A DNA stretch of 8,278 bases from JAHEFT01 sp964443145. GTDB taxonomy: Bacteria > Pseudomonadota > Gammaproteobacteria > Xanthomonadales > SZUA-36. Positions 7,451-8,278 of this stretch are shown piece after piece. The position numbers and the translations under genes were made by a program. The notes beneath the pieces are model-generated. The model had not been told where the DNA came from. It did not search any database and was given only the letters and a program-made list of their open reading frames with translations. The stretch is taken from the NCBI GenBank assembly GCA_964443145.1, contig CAYUBS010000129.1, forward strand, positions 1-8,278, in the 5' to 3' direction. The first letter of the stretch is position 1. Every line of letters starts with the position of its first letter.

Positions 7451-7486
7451 AAAAAAACCCCGCGGTAGTTGCCTACCGCGGGGTTT
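7451..7486 (-). terminator. Strong intrinsic terminator of the IPTL-CTERM gene
   Basis: A perfect 14-bp stem (7455-7468 with 7473-7486, core CCCCGCGGTAG) closes a 4-nt loop. On the minus strand it is followed directly by a run of seven T (7457-7451). It begins 28 bp after the stop of the minus-strand gene at 7514 and insulates it from the next minus-strand gene. On the plus strand the T tract is only three long, so it is mainly unidirectional. Confidence 0.93.
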
Positions 7487-7513
7487 GATTTAACGCTTGT
7501 CAGCTAAGGCTGA

Positions 7514-8278
7514 TCAGACAAAACGCCTGAACCCAACCATACCCAGTCCCAGCATCAGCAGGGCCATGATGGCCAGACCGTACTGGTTGAGTGATGGGAT
7601 ACCTTCGAAGAACACCGTGTTGATGATGGTGCACTCTGAAGTCTCACCGGCATCGATCTCTCTCGGACCGCAGTCGTCGGTTGATTCCACACCGCTCTGA
7701 TAAGAGGTTTCTTCTGCTCCGCACATCACCGGGCCCATGCTGGTATCAACAATGGCTACCAGCGAACCATCACCGATGATCGTTCCGTCCAGCATCCACT
7801 CGTCGTATTCATAGGGCATTGGAACATCGCGTGGCTTTTCTGATTCCGAGTCATCGTCGTCAAATTCCTGATATCCACCCAAAATTTCCGCATCACAAAT
7901 TATGGTTACTTCAGCGACCCGTAAAATTTCGTCACCGCCAACTTCTTCAGTGACTTCCCAAACCTTGTTCACGATGAACGTACCCGGTACCGGGCGATTT
8001 TGGACGCTGCACGTGCTCAGTTCTTCGGTGACTGGCGACCAGGCACAACCGAAACCGCCATTAAGAACGGCGACGTATCCGTCGGGGCTGCCGGTTTCTG
8101 TCACTTCGCAGTCCACCGCAGTTAGAACCTCGGTCAGAACAAACGTCACACCGGCGGGGTCACCACCACTTATCGTGGCTGATTGCTCCAGCGGAAGACC
8201 ACTGTTACAGCTCAGCATAACTTCTACATCACCTTCGCTACCGTCGGTGAAAGTCTTGGTGACGTTGAATCGCAGGGT
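7514..8278 (-). CDS. IPTL-CTERM surface protein with repeated beta modules, C-terminal part
   Basis: The frame is open from the right edge to the TGA at 7514, giving the last 254 residues; the start and signal peptide lie outside. An internal ATG at 8218 is not a credible start, because the 20 upstream codons continue the same module (FNVTKTFTDG). Two diverged beta modules are visible: residues about 4-95 (FNVTK, VEVMLSCNSG, DCEVTE, GYVAVLNG, ending CSVQNRPVPG) and about 101-222 (FIVNKVWEV, VAEVTIICDA, MCGAEE, ending ECTIINTVFF). Each has several cysteines, as expected for an exported protein. The second module contains an acidic insert (about 138-148, DDDD). The C-terminus is a typical IPTL-CTERM signal: IPSLNQYG (227-234), a hydrophobic helix, then RRFV. 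Family knowledge: IPTL-CTERM tails are paired with exosortase H-type sorting enzymes, so the protein is probably cell-surface or matrix-bound. The function of the modules is unknown. Confidence 0.88.
   Translation of the reverse strand, partial: TLRFNVTKTFTDGSEGDVEVMLSCNSGLPLEQSATISGGDPAGVTFVLTEVLTAVDCEVTETGSPDGYVAVLNGGFGCAWSPVTEELSTCSVQNRPVPGTFIVNKVWEVTEEVGGDEILRVAEVTIICDAEILGGYQEFDDDDSESEKPRDVPMPYEYDEWMLDGTIIGDGSLVAIVDTSMGPVMCGAEETSYQSGVESTDDCGPREIDAGETSECTIINTVFFEGIPSLNQYGLAIMALLMLGLGMVGFRRFV

Overview
The window looks like chromosomal DNA of a moderate-GC proteobacterium, most likely a free-living, perhaps marine, gammaproteobacterium. The grounds are bacterial-type promoters and ribosome binding sites, several Sec-exported proteins, an IPTL-CTERM surface-sorting tail (known mainly from Proteobacteria), and an SpvB-type domain behind fibronectin-like modules. 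I cannot name the genus. There are six protein genes. The two at the window edges are incomplete: the left one lacks its C-terminus and the right one lacks its N-terminus. I see no tRNA, rRNA, CRISPR array, insertion sequence or prophage signature.

Left 40% (minus strand, 3321 to 1): one uninterrupted open frame of 1107 codons that runs off the window. It encodes an exported multidomain protein: signal peptide, fibronectin-III-like module, a WYNPARDGHGW-type module, an unrecognised region, a second fibronectin-III-like module, a DUF4082-like beta domain, a Pro/Glu-rich linker, then an SpvB/TcaC N-terminal domain. This is the front end of a giant RHS/Tc-like or polymorphic-toxin-like surface protein. 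Its repeat core and any C-terminal effector lie outside the window.

Middle (3322 to 6428): a divergent 273-bp intergenic region separates the giant gene from a small exported two-cysteine protein (3595-4035, plus). That gene converges on an APH-fold kinase of the hydroxylysine-kinase-like type (5032 to 4046, minus). A divergent 193-bp spacer follows, then a periplasmic class C-type serine hydrolase (5226-6428, plus).

Right (6420 to 8278): the serine hydrolase overlaps tail-to-tail by 9 bp with a MobA-like nucleotidyltransferase carrying a long C-terminal extension (7397 to 6420, minus). A strong intrinsic terminator (7451-7486) then closes an upstream minus-strand gene. That gene's C-terminal 254 residues carry repeated beta modules and end in an IPTL-CTERM anchor.

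The genes do not form one obvious pathway. Orientation alternates, so most are probably transcribed alone. The shared theme is the envelope: four of the six products carry export or surface-sorting signals. The most interesting item is the SpvB-domain giant protein at the left edge. Nothing else in the window amounts to a clearly new multi-gene system.
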